Source: Clostridia bacterium (GTDB taxonomy: Bacteria > Bacillota > Clostridia > Oscillospirales > Acutalibacteraceae). From it: 64,000 nt of DNA. Under the pieces are notes generated by a model. That model was given only the letters and a program-made list of their open reading frames with translations. It searched no databases and was not told the origin of the DNA. The translations under genes were made by a program, and so were the position numbers. The stretch is from NCBI GenBank assembly GCA_017431035.1, contig JAFRLW010000028.1, positions 1 through 64,000 of the forward strand, written 5' to 3'. Each line of letters opens with the position of its first letter. Positions within the stretch are counted from its first letter, which is position 1. Below are positions 26,390-36,236 of the stretch, piece by piece.

Positions 26390-26713
26390 TTAAAAAGTCT
26401 CGCCGCATTTTTTACAATAGCGGTCTTTCTTGCCATCCTCATAGATTTTAACACCTACACGGGTGGGCTTATTACATTTGGGGCATACGAGCTGTACTTT
26501 GCAAGCGTATACCGCACTCTCTGTTTCAATAATTCCCGAGGGGTCTCCGGCTTTCTTGGGTTTAACGTGTTTCTTAACCTTGTTAATACCCTCAACGATA
26601 ACCTTTCCCTCTTTGGGACTTACCTCAAGAACTTTACCGTTCTTGTTACGGTCTTTAGCGTCTCCGGTAAGGAGTACGACCGTATCGCCGGTTTTAATGT
26701 GAAGTTTACTCAT
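26390..26713 (-). CDS. rplX: 50S ribosomal protein L24
   Basis: 107 residues: a KOW motif (IKTGDTVVLLTGDAKDRNKN), then KKHVKPK and a C-terminal part with two CxxC pairs (CPKC and CKKC), suggesting zinc. It initiates large-subunit assembly. Confidence 0.97.
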   Translation of the reverse strand: MSKLHIKTGDTVVLLTGDAKDRNKNGKVLEVSPKEGKVIVEGINKVKKHVKPKKAGDPSGIIETESAVYACKVQLVCPKCNKPTRVGVKIYEDGKKDRYCKKCGETF

Positions 26714-26729
26714 TTTCCATTACCTCCCA

Positions 26730-27098
26730 TTAAAGTACTTCGGGTGCGAGAGAAAGAATTTTTGTATATTCTTTTTCACGCAACTCACGGGCTACCGGCC
26801 CGAAAATACGGGTGCCGATCGGACTTTTGTCTTCACGGATTATTACAGCCGCATTTTCATCAAATCTTATATAAGTGCCATCATTACGGCGAAGACCTTT
26901 TGCGGAACGAACCACAACAGCCTTTACAACGTCACCCTTTTTAACCGTACCGTTAGGTGTGGCTTTTTTAACAGAAGCAACGATAACATCGCCGATGTTG
27001 GCATACCTCCTTTTGGAGCCTCCAAGAACACGAATGCACATTATTTCTTTTGCACCGGTGTTGTCGGCAACCTTGAGGTAACTCTGTTGTTGTATCAC
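26730..27098 (-). CDS. rplN: 50S ribosomal protein L14
   Basis: 122 residues: [57 protein letters not shown]. Standard beta-barrel protein at the subunit interface. Confidence 0.97.
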   Translation of the reverse strand: MIQQQSYLKVADNTGAKEIMCIRVLGGSKRRYANIGDVIVASVKKATPNGTVKKGDVVKAVVVRSAKGLRRNDGTYIRFDENAAVIIREDKSPIGTRIFGPVARELREKEYTKILSLAPEVL

Positions 27099-27119
27099 AG
27101 TGGTTTCCTCCTTTGAAGA

Positions 27120-27374
27120 CTACTTAGCCTTTTCGATTACTTCGGCAACGCGCCATCTCTTATCCTTGGAGAGAGGTCTCGTTTCCATGATGAGAACTCT
27201 GTCGCCTATACCGCACTCATTATTCTCGTCATGAGCCTTAAGTTTGATTGTGTTTTTGATGATCTTCTTGTAGAGCGGATGTTTAACGTTATCTTCAATG
27301 GCAACTACAACGGTTTTATCCATTTTGTCGCTAACTACCTTGCCTACTCTTGTTTTACGAAGATTTCTTTCCAT
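27120..27374 (-). CDS. rpsQ: 30S ribosomal protein S17
   Basis: 84 residues: [58 protein letters not shown]. An OB-fold protein that binds early in small-subunit assembly. Confidence 0.97.
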   Translation of the reverse strand: MERNLRKTRVGKVVSDKMDKTVVVAIEDNVKHPLYKKIIKNTIKLKAHDENNECGIGDRVLIMETRPLSKDKRWRVAEVIEKAK

Positions 27375-27390
27375 TAACGTCTACCTCCTA

Positions 27391-27597
27391 TCAAGCGTTA
27401 GCAGCATTTTCAGCCTGTTTTTCGCAGATAACGGTCTGAACTCGAGCGATATCTTTCTTAACAGCGGAAATGCGCATCGGGTTGTCGAGCTGGTTAATGG
27501 CGTGCTGGAAACGAAGCTTATAAAGCTCGTCTTTGAGGTCAACTAACTTATTTTCTAATTCTTCAAGTGTGTTTTCTCTGATTTCCTTTGCGTTCAT
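27391..27597 (-). CDS. rpmC: 50S ribosomal protein L29
   Basis: 68 residues, two-helix hairpin: [49 protein letters not shown]. Start overlaps the rplP stop by one base (TAATG). It lies at the tunnel exit. Confidence 0.97.
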   Translation of the reverse strand: MNAKEIRENTLEELENKLVDLKDELYKLRFQHAINQLDNPMRISAVKKDIARVQTVICEKQAENAANA

Positions 27598-28019
27598 TAC
27601 TGCTCACCACCCATCTCTTTTGTTATAAACTTGCATTTAATAGGAAGTTTGTTCGCCGCAAGACGCATAGCCTCACGAGCGAGTTCCTCGCTTACGCCGC
27701 CAATCTCAAACATAACTCTGCCGGGTTTAACAACGGCTACCCAGCGCTCAGGAGCACCTTTACCGGAACCCATACGAGTGCCGAGCGGTTTTTGAGTTAT
27801 CGGCTTATCGGGGAATATCTTTATCCAAACCTGACCACCACGTTTGATGTAACGAGTCATCGCTACACGGGCAGCTTCGATTTGGTTGGAAGTTATCCAT
27901 GCGGGCTCTAAAGCCTGAAGACCGTACTCGCCATGGGTAACTGTTATACCACGTGAAGCAGCGCCTTTCATTCTACCACGTTGCACACGACGGTATTTAA
28001 CACGTTTAGGCATTAACAT
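27597..28019 (-). CDS. rplP: 50S ribosomal protein L16
   Basis: 140 residues: [56 protein letters not shown]. The first ATG shares a base with the rpsC stop (TAATG) and has GGAGG 9 nt upstream, so the MLM start is right. It contacts A-site tRNA. Confidence 0.97.
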   Translation of the reverse strand: MLMPKRVKYRRVQRGRMKGAASRGITVTHGEYGLQALEPAWITSNQIEAARVAMTRYIKRGGQVWIKIFPDKPITQKPLGTRMGSGKGAPERWVAVVKPGRVMFEIGGVSEELAREAMRLAANKLPIKCKFITKEMGGEQ

Positions 28020-28687
28020 TAGCGAGCACCTCCCTGACGTCTGTTCTTCCTGCGGTTCTGGTCAAGAACCTCGCCCTTGTATATCCAAACTTTAACACCT
28101 ATTCTGCCGTAGGTTGTATCAGCCTCAGCAAAACCGTAGTCAATGTCTGCACGAAGGGTCTGAAGCGGAATAGTTCCCTCGTGGTAACTTTCGCTTCTTG
28201 CGATTTCGGCACCGCCTAAACGGCCGCCGCATTTGGTTTTGATACCTTTAACGCCTGCACGCATTGCTCTTCCTATGCAAAGTTTCATAGCTCTGCGGAA
28301 AGATGTACGTTTTTCAAGTTGAAGAGCAATATTCTCTGCAACCAACTGGGCATTGGTATCGGGGTTTTTAACTTCAACGATGTTGATAATAACCGGTTTG
28401 CCGAGCATTTCCTGGCATTTAACACGGAGTTTTTCAATCTCCGAGCCGTTTTTACCGATTACAACACCGGGTTTTGCACAATGAAGATGCAATCTTATTC
28501 TCTTCTCGTCACGTTCAATCTCAACCTTTGCAAGACCGCAAGTATAAAGGGTCTTTTTAAGGTATTTACGGAGGTTATAATCCTCTACTAACGTATCACC
28601 GAAGTCTTTATCGTTAGCAAACCAACGAGAGTCCCAGTTTTTTATAATGCCTACACGAAGTCCGTGCGGATTAACTTTTTGACCCAT
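28019..28687 (-). CDS. rpsC: 30S ribosomal protein S3
   Basis: 222 residues from the ATG at 28687 ([20 protein letters not shown]), which is the conserved start with a GGAGG upstream; ten further in-frame codons before it would overlap rplV. A KH domain ([18 protein letters not shown]) binds RNA at the mRNA entry site. The C-terminal domain ends in a basic RRKNRRQGG tail. Confidence 0.97.
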   Translation of the reverse strand: MGQKVNPHGLRVGIIKNWDSRWFANDKDFGDTLVEDYNLRKYLKKTLYTCGLAKVEIERDEKRIRLHLHCAKPGVVIGKNGSEIEKLRVKCQEMLGKPVIINIVEVKNPDTNAQLVAENIALQLEKRTSFRRAMKLCIGRAMRAGVKGIKTKCGGRLGGAEIARSESYHEGTIPLQTLRADIDYGFAEADTTYGRIGVKVWIYKGEVLDQNRRKNRRQGGAR

Positions 28688-28706
28688 AGTATTTAACCTC
28701 CCTTTC

Positions 28707-29042
28707 TCAGATTTCACGTTCTTTAAGAACGATAGTCATATGGCTTGTTCTCTTTAAGATGCGGTGTGCTCTGCCGTGGTCTTTCGGACGAATTCTCTTA
28801 AGAGTAGGTCCGGGGCCTACGTTGCACTCTGCAACATAAAGACGTGACATATCCATATTCTTTTCCTGTGCATTCGCCATTGCTGAATGCAATAACTTTT
28901 CTAAATACTCACACGCTGATTTAGGAGTAAATTTGAGAATAGCCATTGCTTTTTCAGCATTCTCATTACGGATGATATCCATAACGATTTTCACCTTACG
29001 TGGTGAAATACGGGCGTATTTAAGTGTAGCCCTTGCTTCCAT
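28707..29042 (-). CDS. rplV: 50S ribosomal protein L22
   Basis: 111 residues: [59 protein letters not shown]. Its beta-hairpin lines the exit tunnel. Confidence 0.97.
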   Translation of the reverse strand: MEARATLKYARISPRKVKIVMDIIRNENAEKAMAILKFTPKSACEYLEKLLHSAMANAQEKNMDMSRLYVAECNVGPGPTLKRIRPKDHGRAHRILKRTSHMTIVLKEREI

Positions 29043-29063
29043 GTTTTACTCTCCTTTCAGCGA

Positions 29064-29336
29064 TTAACCGGTTGTCTTTGAGCCGGAGTGACCCTTAAAG
29101 GTTCTTGTCGGCGCAAATTCTCCGAGTTTGTGACCTACCATATCCTCCGTAACGTATACAGGAACGTGTTTGCGTCCGTCATGTACCGCGAAGGTATGTC
29201 CGACGAAATCGGGGAATATGGTGGAAGAACGGCTCCAGGTTTTAAGCACACGCTTTTCGCCTGATTCGTTCATTTCTTTGACTCTTTTAAGCAAAACGGG
29301 TTGCACAAAAGGTCCTTTTTTAACGCTTCTTCCCAT
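29064..29336 (-). CDS. rpsS: 30S ribosomal protein S19
   Basis: 90 residues: [59 protein letters not shown]. It sits in the head next to S13. Confidence 0.97.
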   Translation of the reverse strand: MGRSVKKGPFVQPVLLKRVKEMNESGEKRVLKTWSRSSTIFPDFVGHTFAVHDGRKHVPVYVTEDMVGHKLGEFAPTRTFKGHSGSKTTG

Positions 29337-29356
29337 TATAATTCTCCTTTCGTCAA

Positions 29357-30187
29357 TTACTTATTACGGCGTCTTACGATATACTTATCGCTTGCCTTGT
29401 TCTTCTGTCTGGTCTTATATCCGAGGGTAGGTTTACCCCAAGGAGTAACAGGACCGGGACGGCCGATAGGTGACTTACCTTCACCACCACCGTGGGGGTG
29501 GTCATTCGGGTTCATGACAGAACCACGAACGGTAGGACGCCAACCCATATGACGCTTACGACCAGCTTTACCGTAGTTAACGTTTGCGTGCTCCGGATTT
29601 GAAACACTGCCTACGGTTGCCATACAAGTTTCGGGAACGTTACGAAGTTCGCCTGAAGGCAAACGAAGTAATGCCATACCGTTTTCTTTTGCCATAAGTT
29701 GTGTCATATTACCGGCGCTGCGAGCAAGTTGAGCGCCTTTTCCGGGGTAAAGTTCAACATTGTGAACAATGGTACCAACCGGAATGTTAACAAGCGGAAG
29801 TGCGTTGCCGGGTTTGATATCGGCATCGGGACCGCTTACTACTTTGTCGCCTACTTTTAACTCCTGAGGAGCCAAAATGTAACGTTTTTCACCGTCTTCA
29901 TACTGAACCAGCGCTATGAAAGCTGAACGGTTCGGATCGTACTCAAGGGTAAGAACGGTAGCGATATCGCCGAAACGCTCTCTCTTGAAGTCGATAATTC
30001 TGTATTTCTTACGGTTTCCGCCGCCACGATGACGAACGGTTATTCTGCCGTAACTGTTACGACCGGCATTTTTCTTAATTGATTTAAGCAAACTTCTTTC
30101 AGGCGCAACCTTTGACAACTCGGAATAATCCATAGTGGTCATATTACGTCTGCCGTTAGTAGTCGGCTTATAATGTTTTATTGCCAT
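29357..30187 (-). CDS. rplB: 50S ribosomal protein L2
   Basis: 276 residues from the ATG at 30187 ([20 protein letters not shown]), preceded by GGAG; a GTG three codons upstream lies inside that site. [20 protein letters not shown] and the conserved C-terminal [20 protein letters not shown] with the His essential for peptidyl transfer. Core assembly protein. Confidence 0.97.
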   Translation of the reverse strand: MAIKHYKPTTNGRRNMTTMDYSELSKVAPERSLLKSIKKNAGRNSYGRITVRHRGGGNRKKYRIIDFKRERFGDIATVLTLEYDPNRSAFIALVQYEDGEKRYILAPQELKVGDKVVSGPDADIKPGNALPLVNIPVGTIVHNVELYPGKGAQLARSAGNMTQLMAKENGMALLRLPSGELRNVPETCMATVGSVSNPEHANVNYGKAGRKRHMGWRPTVRGSVMNPNDHPHGGGEGKSPIGRPGPVTPWGKPTLGYKTRQKNKASDKYIVRRRNK

Positions 30188-30268
30188 TTGTTTCACTCTC
30201 CTATATTGGCTTAGCGAAGTGATTTTCTCACTTCATACATCACCGGAAATTACTTTCCTGTACTGCGG

Positions 30269-30562
30269 TTAGATAAGTCCGTCAAAGAACTCAATGCTCT
30301 TAGAGTCGGGCTTAAGGGTAACGATGGCTTTCTTCCAGGAGGAAGTAGTTCCCTCATATCTACCCATTCTGCGTTTTTTGCCGCGTACGTTTACGGTGTT
30401 TACCTTGGCAACGCTTACCTTGAAAAGTTTTTCAACCGCGTCTGCTATATCGTATTTGTTAGCATCCTTGGCAACTTTGAAGGTGTATTTTTTGTCGGCT
30501 ATGCCGGACATACTCTTTTCGGTTATTACCGGAGCAATAATGATATCTTGTGCAAGTTTCAT
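30269..30562 (-). CDS. rplW: 50S ribosomal protein L23
   Basis: 97 residues: DIIIAPVITEKSMSGIADKK, YTFKVAKDANKYDIADAVEK, VNTVNVRGKKRRMGRYEGT. Docking site for trigger factor and SRP at the tunnel exit. It starts exactly at the rplD stop. Confidence 0.97.
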   Translation of the reverse strand: MKLAQDIIIAPVITEKSMSGIADKKYTFKVAKDANKYDIADAVEKLFKVSVAKVNTVNVRGKKRRMGRYEGTTSSWKKAIVTLKPDSKSIEFFDGLI

Positions 30563-31185
30563 TATGCGTACACCTCCTCAATTTTCTTAGCGGCTTCCTT
30601 AACGATAACAAGCTTGTCGGCATTTATTATATCGTAAGGATTGATGGTGTTTACCTGAGCGGTTTTAACACCCGCTATGTTCGCAAGGCTCTTTACTTTG
30701 AAGGCGTTGTTGTCATCAAGAACAACAAGGGTCTTCTTCTCGGCGCCGATAGCCTTCATGCAGGCAGCGGCAGTCTTGGTTTTGTATTCATCCATTGCGA
30801 AATCTTTTAATACAATAAGGTCTTCGGTAAGAACTTTATCCGAAAGGGCTGACAAAAGAGCCAACTTTTTAACCTTTTTGTTTAGTGAATAGGAATAATC
30901 ACGCGGCTTCGGTGCATGTACGATACCACCGTGTCTCCACTGCGGTGCTCTGATAGAGCCCTGACGCGCGTGTCCCGTTCCTTTTTGTCTCCAGGGCTTT
31001 TTGCCGCCGCCGGAAACTTCGGTACGAGTCAGAGTGGACTGTGTGCCCTGACGCTGATTTGCGAGATAGTTAACTACCGCCGCATGCATAACAGCCGCAT
31101 TGGGTGTTATACCGAATACAGCATCGGAAAGTTCAATCTTACCCGATTTTTTTCCTTCCATATCAACAACTTGTATAGTAGGCAT
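30562..31185 (-). CDS. rplD: 50S ribosomal protein L4
   Basis: 207 residues: MPTIQVVDMEGKKSGKIELS, RQGTQSTLTRTEVSGGGKKP, WRQKGTGHARQGSIRAPQWR. Its loop reaches the exit tunnel. In E. coli, L4 represses the S10 operon; the long leader before rpsJ here may be regulated by this or another protein. Confidence 0.97.
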   Translation of the reverse strand: MPTIQVVDMEGKKSGKIELSDAVFGITPNAAVMHAAVVNYLANQRQGTQSTLTRTEVSGGGKKPWRQKGTGHARQGSIRAPQWRHGGIVHAPKPRDYSYSLNKKVKKLALLSALSDKVLTEDLIVLKDFAMDEYKTKTAAACMKAIGAEKKTLVVLDDNNAFKVKSLANIAGVKTAQVNTINPYDIINADKLVIVKEAAKKIEEVYA

Positions 31186-31203
31186 TTAGTAACACTCCTT
31201 CCC

Positions 31204-31836
31204 TTATGCTTTTACGCTGTCGAAAAGAACTACTATTCCGCCCTTGGGTCCCGGAACGGCACCTTTAACGGCGATAATATTCTTTTCTGCGTCTACTTTA
31301 ACTACGCTGAGGTTTTGTACGGTAACACGTTCATTACCGAGGTGACCTGCCATCTTCTTGCCCTTGAATACACGGGAAGGAGTTGAACAAGCACCGAGCG
31401 AACCGCCATGGCGGTGAACAGGACCTGTACCGTGGGTTTCTTTAAGGCGGCCGAAGTTCCAGCGCTTAATTGTGCCGGCGTAGCCTTTACCTTTTGAAGT
31501 ACCTCTTACATCAACAGCATCGCCTTCAGCAAAAACGTCTGCTTTGATGATGTCGCCTACGTTAAGTGCGGCCGTATCTTCAAGTCTGAACTCACGAAGC
31601 ACCTTTTTGGGAGCAACGTCATTCTTTGAGAAGTGACCTTTCATAGGCTTATTAACCTTTGATGCTTTCATCTCGCCAAAGCCGATCTGAACTGCATCAT
31701 AACCGTCGTTCTCGGCGGTCTTCTTTAACGTTACCGAGCAGGGACCTGCTTCAATAACGGTTACCGGAATAACATTTCCGTTTTGGTCAAAAAACTGGGT
31801 CATACCGAGTTTTTTACCAACAATTGCCTTTTTCAT
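31204..31836 (-). CDS. rplC: 50S ribosomal protein L3
   Basis: 210 residues: [53 protein letters not shown]. It reaches the peptidyl transferase centre. The 99-bp gap after rpsJ holds a small hairpin GTCAGC-GTT-GCTGAC (31859-31873) before its ribosome site. Confidence 0.97.
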   Translation of the reverse strand: MKKAIVGKKLGMTQFFDQNGNVIPVTVIEAGPCSVTLKKTAENDGYDAVQIGFGEMKASKVNKPMKGHFSKNDVAPKKVLREFRLEDTAALNVGDIIKADVFAEGDAVDVRGTSKGKGYAGTIKRWNFGRLKETHGTGPVHRHGGSLGACSTPSRVFKGKKMAGHLGNERVTVQNLSVVKVDAEKNIIAVKGAVPGPKGGIVVLFDSVKA

Positions 31837-31935
31837 TTTCTTTCCTCCTAAGTTATTGGTCAGCGTTGCTGACTTGACCTATCGGCGTTTATATAAAAAG
31901 GAAATTACTTATAATATTATAATTATATTTATATA

Positions 31936-32247
31936 TTACAGTTTAATTTCGATTTCTACGCCGGCGGGAAGCTCAAGACTTGTAAGCGCTTCAACAGTTT
32001 TGTTTGAAGGTCTTATAACGTCTATGAGTCTTTTGTGGGTCCTCATTTCGAATTGCTCACGGCTGTCCTTATACTTGTGAACAGCACGAAGGATTGTAAC
32101 GATCTCTTTCTCGGTGGGTAGCGGTACGGGACCTGAAACCCTGGCACCTGTACGTTTAGCGGTTTCCACTATTTTTTCAGCGGACTGGTCTACAAGCGCA
32201 TGATCATAACCCTTAATACGAATGCGGATCTTTTCTTTTACTGCCAT
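31936..32247 (-). CDS. rpsJ: 30S ribosomal protein S10
   Basis: 103 residues: [58 protein letters not shown]. First gene of the large ribosomal operon; it also acts in transcription antitermination as NusE. GGAGG lies 8 nt before the ATG. Confidence 0.97.
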   Translation of the reverse strand: MAVKEKIRIRIKGYDHALVDQSAEKIVETAKRTGARVSGPVPLPTEKEIVTILRAVHKYKDSREQFEMRTHKRLIDVIRPSNKTVEALTSLELPAGVEIEIKL

Positions 32248-32520
32248 TGTTTTCGCCTCCTGATTTGGTTGGCGGGCAAAACTTACACCTTGCCGTGTTT
32301 TTCTTTAAGGTGCAATATAAAATCCGGTAATTGCTATGGGTTCTGGCAATTCCGGAGCGGCGGCTTAATCCGTCGCCGATGTTCGATTCGCAAGTATCAA
32401 ACATCTTACCTTTACTTTCGCCCGGTTTGATAATCGGACATACTCCGCGGAAATTTCCCGACTCGAAGGTCGGCCACCTCCCGCATCAACGCATGTATAC
32501 GCCGCAATTTCGCAGCGTGC
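32248..32520 (-). promoter_or_regulatory. Long leader of the S10 operon
   Basis: About 270 nt lie between the promoter and rpsJ with no plausible gene. The GC-rich sequence can pair in several places, e.g. GCGACGGATTAAGCCGCCGC and the AACACGGCAAGGTGT region near the start. In Bacillus and relatives the S10 leader controls the operon. I cannot match it to a specific published structure from memory, so the regulatory role is inferred from position, length and pairing. Confidence 0.5.
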
Positions 32521-32526
32521 CTAATG

Positions 32527-32555
32527 ATAATACCATAGAAATTATCGGATGTCAA
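32527..32555 (-). promoter_or_regulatory. Sigma-A-type promoter of the S10-spc-alpha operon
   Basis: On the minus strand TTGACA (32555-32550), 17-bp spacer, TATTAT (32532-32527). It is the only strong promoter seen for the run of genes from rpsJ to rplQ. Confidence 0.88.
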
Positions 32556-32661
32556 GTGAAAAATGTTATTTTTTAACTTTTATTTTCCAGAAATAATATA
32601 TCTTGTATAAATGTTCTGATAGACAGTAATAAACACTATATTTTTAACACCAAAAACCTTA

Positions 32662-32823
32662 TTATAACTCGATTTTTCCGTGTTTTTCCTCGTAAAGAGA
32701 TATTGCATCTCTTATAAGTATTAGTATTTCGCTGTTTGCCGATCTTCCCTCGTAGTCTGCAACAATATGCAACTTATTAAGCATCTCTTCATCTATTCTT
32801 ATTGATAAACTTTTTGTAGCCAT
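32662..32823 (-). CDS. Arc-type ribbon-helix-helix protein
   Basis: 53 residues: ATKSLSIRIDEEMLNKLHIV and YEGRSANSEILILIRDA. The strand, helix and 'GRS.NSEI' turn are those of phage P22 Arc-like repressors. AAAAGGAG precedes the ATG by 6 nt. It diverges from the SLOG gene across a 100-bp AT-rich gap, so it may regulate that gene or itself. No toxin is present. Confidence 0.82.
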   Translation of the reverse strand: MATKSLSIRIDEEMLNKLHIVADYEGRSANSEILILIRDAISLYEEKHGKIEL

Positions 32824-32922
32824 AAATAACTCCTTTTATATTTATTATGGCTTTATTTTATATTCATATTATGTTATAATGATTAAAATAGATATATTGT
32901 GTGTTCATTTTATATTTGGGAT

Positions 32923-33369
32923 GTGGTTATTATAAAGAGATGTTGTGCATTTGGACATAGAGAAATCTTCAATGATATAAGCGAAGATATATACAATGTT
33001 GTGATAAACGAAATAAACGCAGGTATAGAAATATTTTATTGTGGGTGTATGGGGAGTTTTGATAACTCGTTTGCTTAAGCCGTGAGCAAAGCTAAAAAAA
33101 ATAACCCCAATATTAAACTTATATGTGTCAAACCCTATATGACAAAAGAATTAAACTATTTAAGATACTACTATGAAGAACTCTATGATGATATAATAAT
33201 TCCCAGCGAAATCAAAGGTTGTCACTATAAATCTGCAATAACTCTACGCAACAAATGGATGGTTGATTTGTGTGATAGTGTTATTTTTTACTTAAAAAGA
33301 GAATACGGCGGAGCGTATACGGCGTATAAGTATGCCAAAAGAAAAAACAAAAAAATAACTATAATCTAA
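32923..33369 (+). pseudogene. SLOG-family (DUF1273/YpsA-like) gene split by TAA
   Basis: Read from the GTG at 32923 the frame is KRCCAFGHREIFNDISEDIY ... FYCGCMGSFDNSFA, then TAA (33076-33078), then AVSKAKKNNPNIKLICVKPY ... YDDIIIPSE ... AITLRNKWMVDLCDSVIFYL ... GGAYTAYKYAKRKNKKITII. Together this is a nearly complete SLOG protein of about 148 residues: FGHRE, the Gly-rich nucleotide-binding turn, RN.WMVD..D and GGA..T..YA. The stop replaces one residue where relatives usually have Glu, so a single base change explains it. The second half could restart at GTG 33082, but would lack the first strand and nucleotide loop. Confidence 0.78.
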
Positions 33370-33380
33370 TATAAAACGAA

Positions 33381-33405
33381 AACCGGCGGAGATTATCCGC
33401 CGGTT
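33381..33405. terminator. Bidirectional terminator
   Basis: 10-bp perfect stem AACCGGCGGA/TCCGCCGGTT, loop GATTA, then TTTTTAT on the plus side and AAAA/TTTT on the other. It separates the SLOG gene from the convergent ispH-rpsA gene. Confidence 0.88.
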
Positions 33406-33413
33406 TTTATTAT

Positions 33414-35567
33414 TTATTCAACAGTTTCTTCTGCTTTTTCTTCTGCTTTTTCTTCAGCCTTTTCTTCTTTTTCCGGCGAAGCGGGTTCCTCTTTAACCTC
33501 TACAGGAGCCTCTTCGGGTATTTCAACTGTATCGGAAACGGTTACCTCTTCTTCGGAAGCGGTGGCAACAACTTCATCCTCGCCTGATTTTTCTTCCTCT
33601 ACGGGTTTTTCTTCAACGGGGAGAAGCGCACGGATAGAAAGGCTTACTCTCTTCTTCTCAAGGTCTATATTTGTAATCTTAACCTCAACCTCTTGACCGA
33701 CAGTCAACTCATCCTGCGGTTTCTCAATGCGACGGTTTGCAATTTGAGAAATATGGATAAGACCGTCAACGCCGGGGATGATACGGGCAAATGCGCCGTA
33801 TGCGGTCATACTTACTATAGTAACCTTGATAGTGTCACCCTCGGAGTATTCTTTTTGGAATATTGCCCAGGGGTTGTCCTCAGCCTTTTTATAGCCGAGA
33901 GAGATTTTATGTTTCTCTTTATCAAGGTCTTTAACGTAAACTTCGATTTCCTGTCCCTCGCTCAAAACTTCGGAAGGATGTTTAATTCTGTTCCAGGAAA
34001 GTTCGGAAATGTGAACAAGTCCGTCAACACCGCCGATATCAACAAATGCACCGTAGGTTGTAATAGACTTAACAACACCCTTTATTCTGTCGCCTACTGC
34101 GATAGAAGACCAAACTTTTTCTTCAGCCTCTTTTCTTGCCTCTCTGAGTACGCTGCGGATAGAGCCTATCGCTCTTCTGCCACGGCCGATTTCAATAATA
34201 CGGAAATCAACCTCAGTACCTTTGAGTCCGTCAAGGGGTTCGTTTCTTGAAGCGGTAGCCTGTGAAGCGGGGATGAAAATACGAACACCGCTATAAGAAG
34301 TAACAACGCCGCCCTTTACTATATCACGAACAACACCGTGCAGAACTTCGCCCGACTTTTTAGCCGCAACTACTTTATCCCAACCGGCAAAGGCATCATA
34401 ACGACGCTTTGAAAGCATTGCTGTTCCGTCCTGGTCACTTATTTTCATAATGATGAGATTTATCTCATCACCGACATTAACCTCTTTCTCAAGGTCAACG
34501 TCATCCTGAGAGTATTCATCGGCGGTTACATAACCTGTAACTCCTCTGCCGATATCCACTGTAATTTCAGCGGAGTTTACGGCAACAACGGTGCCGACTA
34601 CCTTTTGATCCCCGGTAAGACTGCTAAGTGACGCCTCAAGTGCTTCCTCATCCGTCATTTCCTCAAATGTTTTTTGAACAGTTTCATTTCCCTCCATCTG
34701 TTCGTCAACCGGTTGTTTAATTTCTGACATGGTTTTAATAGCCTCCTTAATTATACCTGCAGGCGTAGATGCGCCTGCCACAACACCAACCTCTTTAGCA
34801 GATACAAACCATTTTTCTTTTATCTCGTCGGCAGTTTCAACCAAATGGGTTTTGGGACAAAAGTTACTCGCCACGTCGAAAAGTTTTGCAGTGTTGGAAG
34901 AGTGTCTTCCGCCGATGACAAGCATCACATCGCTTTTCTTTGCAAGTGCGGCGGTTTCCTCTTGTCTTGCCGATGTTGCATTACATATTGTATCAAAAAT
35001 ATTTGCGTTTGTACACACTTTTTTTATAAAAAAGTGTGTATTTTTGTATTTTTTTTCGTTAAAAGTGGTTTGTGAGACCACGCTGACGGCATTTTTTTTG
35101 ATACTTTCGTTGTTTTTTATTATTTCTTCCAGTTCTTCTTCACTTGAAAAGACATAATATTTGCCGTCTATATGACCGGTTATTCCCTTAACTTCCTGAT
35201 GATTTGGATCTCCGGCTATTAGTATTATATCGCCAAGCGCCGAGCGTTCTTTTACAATATCGTGTATTTTTGCAACAAAAGGACAGGTTGCGTCGGCGAT
35301 TTTTATATTCTTTTCTTTTGCCTCTTTGTAAATATCTTCCCCGACACCGTGCGACCTGATAACAAGGGTCTCGCCCTCTTTGACTTCGCTTAAATCCTCT
35401 ACCGTTCTTACACCCTTTTGATGTAACTCTTCAACCATTTGGGGATTATGTATTATAGGACCTAAAGTGCAAACCTTTTCGCCCGCTTCCAAAAGGTCAT
35501 ATACCATTTTGACCGCACGGTTTACTCCAAAGCAAAAGCCTGCGGTTTCAGCAAGTGTAATATTCAC
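33414..35567 (-). CDS. ispH-rpsA: Fused IspH reductase and S1 RNA-binding protein
   Basis: 717 residues. Residues 1-~285 are 4-hydroxy-3-methylbut-2-enyl diphosphate reductase, the last MEP-pathway enzyme; three Cys for its Fe-S cluster are in ETAGFCFGVNRAV, ADATCPFVAKI and DTICNATSARQEE. A linker leads to four S1 domains (~318-385, ~405-470, ~490-557, ~575-645), the last two strongest (TTYGAFVDIGGVDGLVHISE). The tail is acidic with EEKAEEK repeats. The fusion is known in Clostridia, where the S1 part serves as ribosomal protein S1. It follows cmk by 1 bp; ispD and ispF are at 54222-55414. Confidence 0.95.
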   Translation of the reverse strand: MNITLAETAGFCFGVNRAVKMVYDLLEAGEKVCTLGPIIHNPQMVEELHQKGVRTVEDLSEVKEGETLVIRSHGVGEDIYKEAKEKNIKIADATCPFVAKIHDIVKERSALGDIILIAGDPNHQEVKGITGHIDGKYYVFSSEEELEEIIKNNESIKKNAVSVVSQTTFNEKKYKNTHFFIKKVCTNANIFDTICNATSARQEETAALAKKSDVMLVIGGRHSSNTAKLFDVASNFCPKTHLVETADEIKEKWFVSAKEVGVVAGASTPAGIIKEAIKTMSEIKQPVDEQMEGNETVQKTFEEMTDEEALEASLSSLTGDQKVVGTVVAVNSAEITVDIGRGVTGYVTADEYSQDDVDLEKEVNVGDEINLIIMKISDQDGTAMLSKRRYDAFAGWDKVVAAKKSGEVLHGVVRDIVKGGVVTSYSGVRIFIPASQATASRNEPLDGLKGTEVDFRIIEIGRGRRAIGSIRSVLREARKEAEEKVWSSIAVGDRIKGVVKSITTYGAFVDIGGVDGLVHISELSWNRIKHPSEVLSEGQEIEVYVKDLDKEKHKISLGYKKAEDNPWAIFQKEYSEGDTIKVTIVSMTAYGAFARIIPGVDGLIHISQIANRRIEKPQDELTVGQEVEVKITNIDLEKKRVSLSIRALLPVEEKPVEEEKSGEDEVVATASEEEVTVSDTVEIPEEAPVEVKEEPASPEKEEKAEEKAEEKAEETVE

Positions 35568-35568
35568 T

Positions 35569-36234
35569 TTATTTTAACCTTTCGTTTATTATTTCATAAA
35601 GTTTTTCTACCGACTGTTCAAGCGTGTTTCCCGTGGTATCGAAAACTATTGAGTCGGCGGCTGGTTTTAGCGGTGCTATTTCCCTATGAGAGTCATTATA
35701 GTCCCGTGTTTTTATATCCTCTAAAACGGAATTGTAATCGGCTTTTTCACCTATTGCCTCTAAATCTATAACACGGCGTCTGGCTCTCTCCTCAGCCGAG
35801 GCGGTAACAAAAAACTTCAGCGTGGCGTCAGGTAGAACTACCGTACCTATATCCCTGCCGTCCATAAGAACGTTGTTATCTTTTGCAAGTTGCCTTTGCA
35901 TATCAAGTAAAAAAGCACGAACGGGCGGTTTTGCCGAAACGGCGGACGCCATCATAGAAACATTTGACGTACGTATTTTATCGTTGACGTCTGCGTCGTT
36001 TAGAAAAACGTGTTGTGCGCCGCCGATAAAACGAATATCTATCTTAACGGTTTTAAGTATAGAGTCTATATCGCAGTCAAGATTTGTATCAATACCTTTT
36101 TCAATAAACTTAAGCGCAGTTGCTCTATACAAAGCGCCGGTATCAACATAGATAAAGCCGAGTTTTTTTGCCAGTGCTTTTGCTATTGTACTTTTTCCTG
36201 CTCCGGCAGGTCCGTCAAGTGCAATTGAAATCAT
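35569..36234 (-). CDS. cmk: Cytidylate kinase
   Basis: 221 residues. P-loop ALDGPAGAGKSTIAKALAKK, VDTGALYRA, MDGRDIGTVVLPDATLKFFV and RDYNDSHREIAPLKPA. It phosphorylates CMP and dCMP with ATP. The neighbourhood flavoprotein-cmk-ispH/rpsA is common in Clostridia, though a plsC gene often found between cmk and ispH is absent. It starts 2 bp after the flavoprotein stop. Confidence 0.95.
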   Translation of the reverse strand: MISIALDGPAGAGKSTIAKALAKKLGFIYVDTGALYRATALKFIEKGIDTNLDCDIDSILKTVKIDIRFIGGAQHVFLNDADVNDKIRTSNVSMMASAVSAKPPVRAFLLDMQRQLAKDNNVLMDGRDIGTVVLPDATLKFFVTASAEERARRRVIDLEAIGEKADYNSVLEDIKTRDYNDSHREIAPLKPAADSIVFDTTGNTLEQSVEKLYEIINERLK

Positions 36235-36236
36235 AA

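Noticed and set aside
32213..32404. Minus-strand frame of 63 codons in the S10 leader
   Set aside because: It overlaps the rpsJ start in another frame and has no clear ribosome site; a structured leader is the simpler reading.
1..33369. Reassigned TAA codon as the reason for both interrupted genes
   Set aside because: TAA ends many intact genes here (for example rplL, rpsU, rpmJ and the small terminase) at the expected length.
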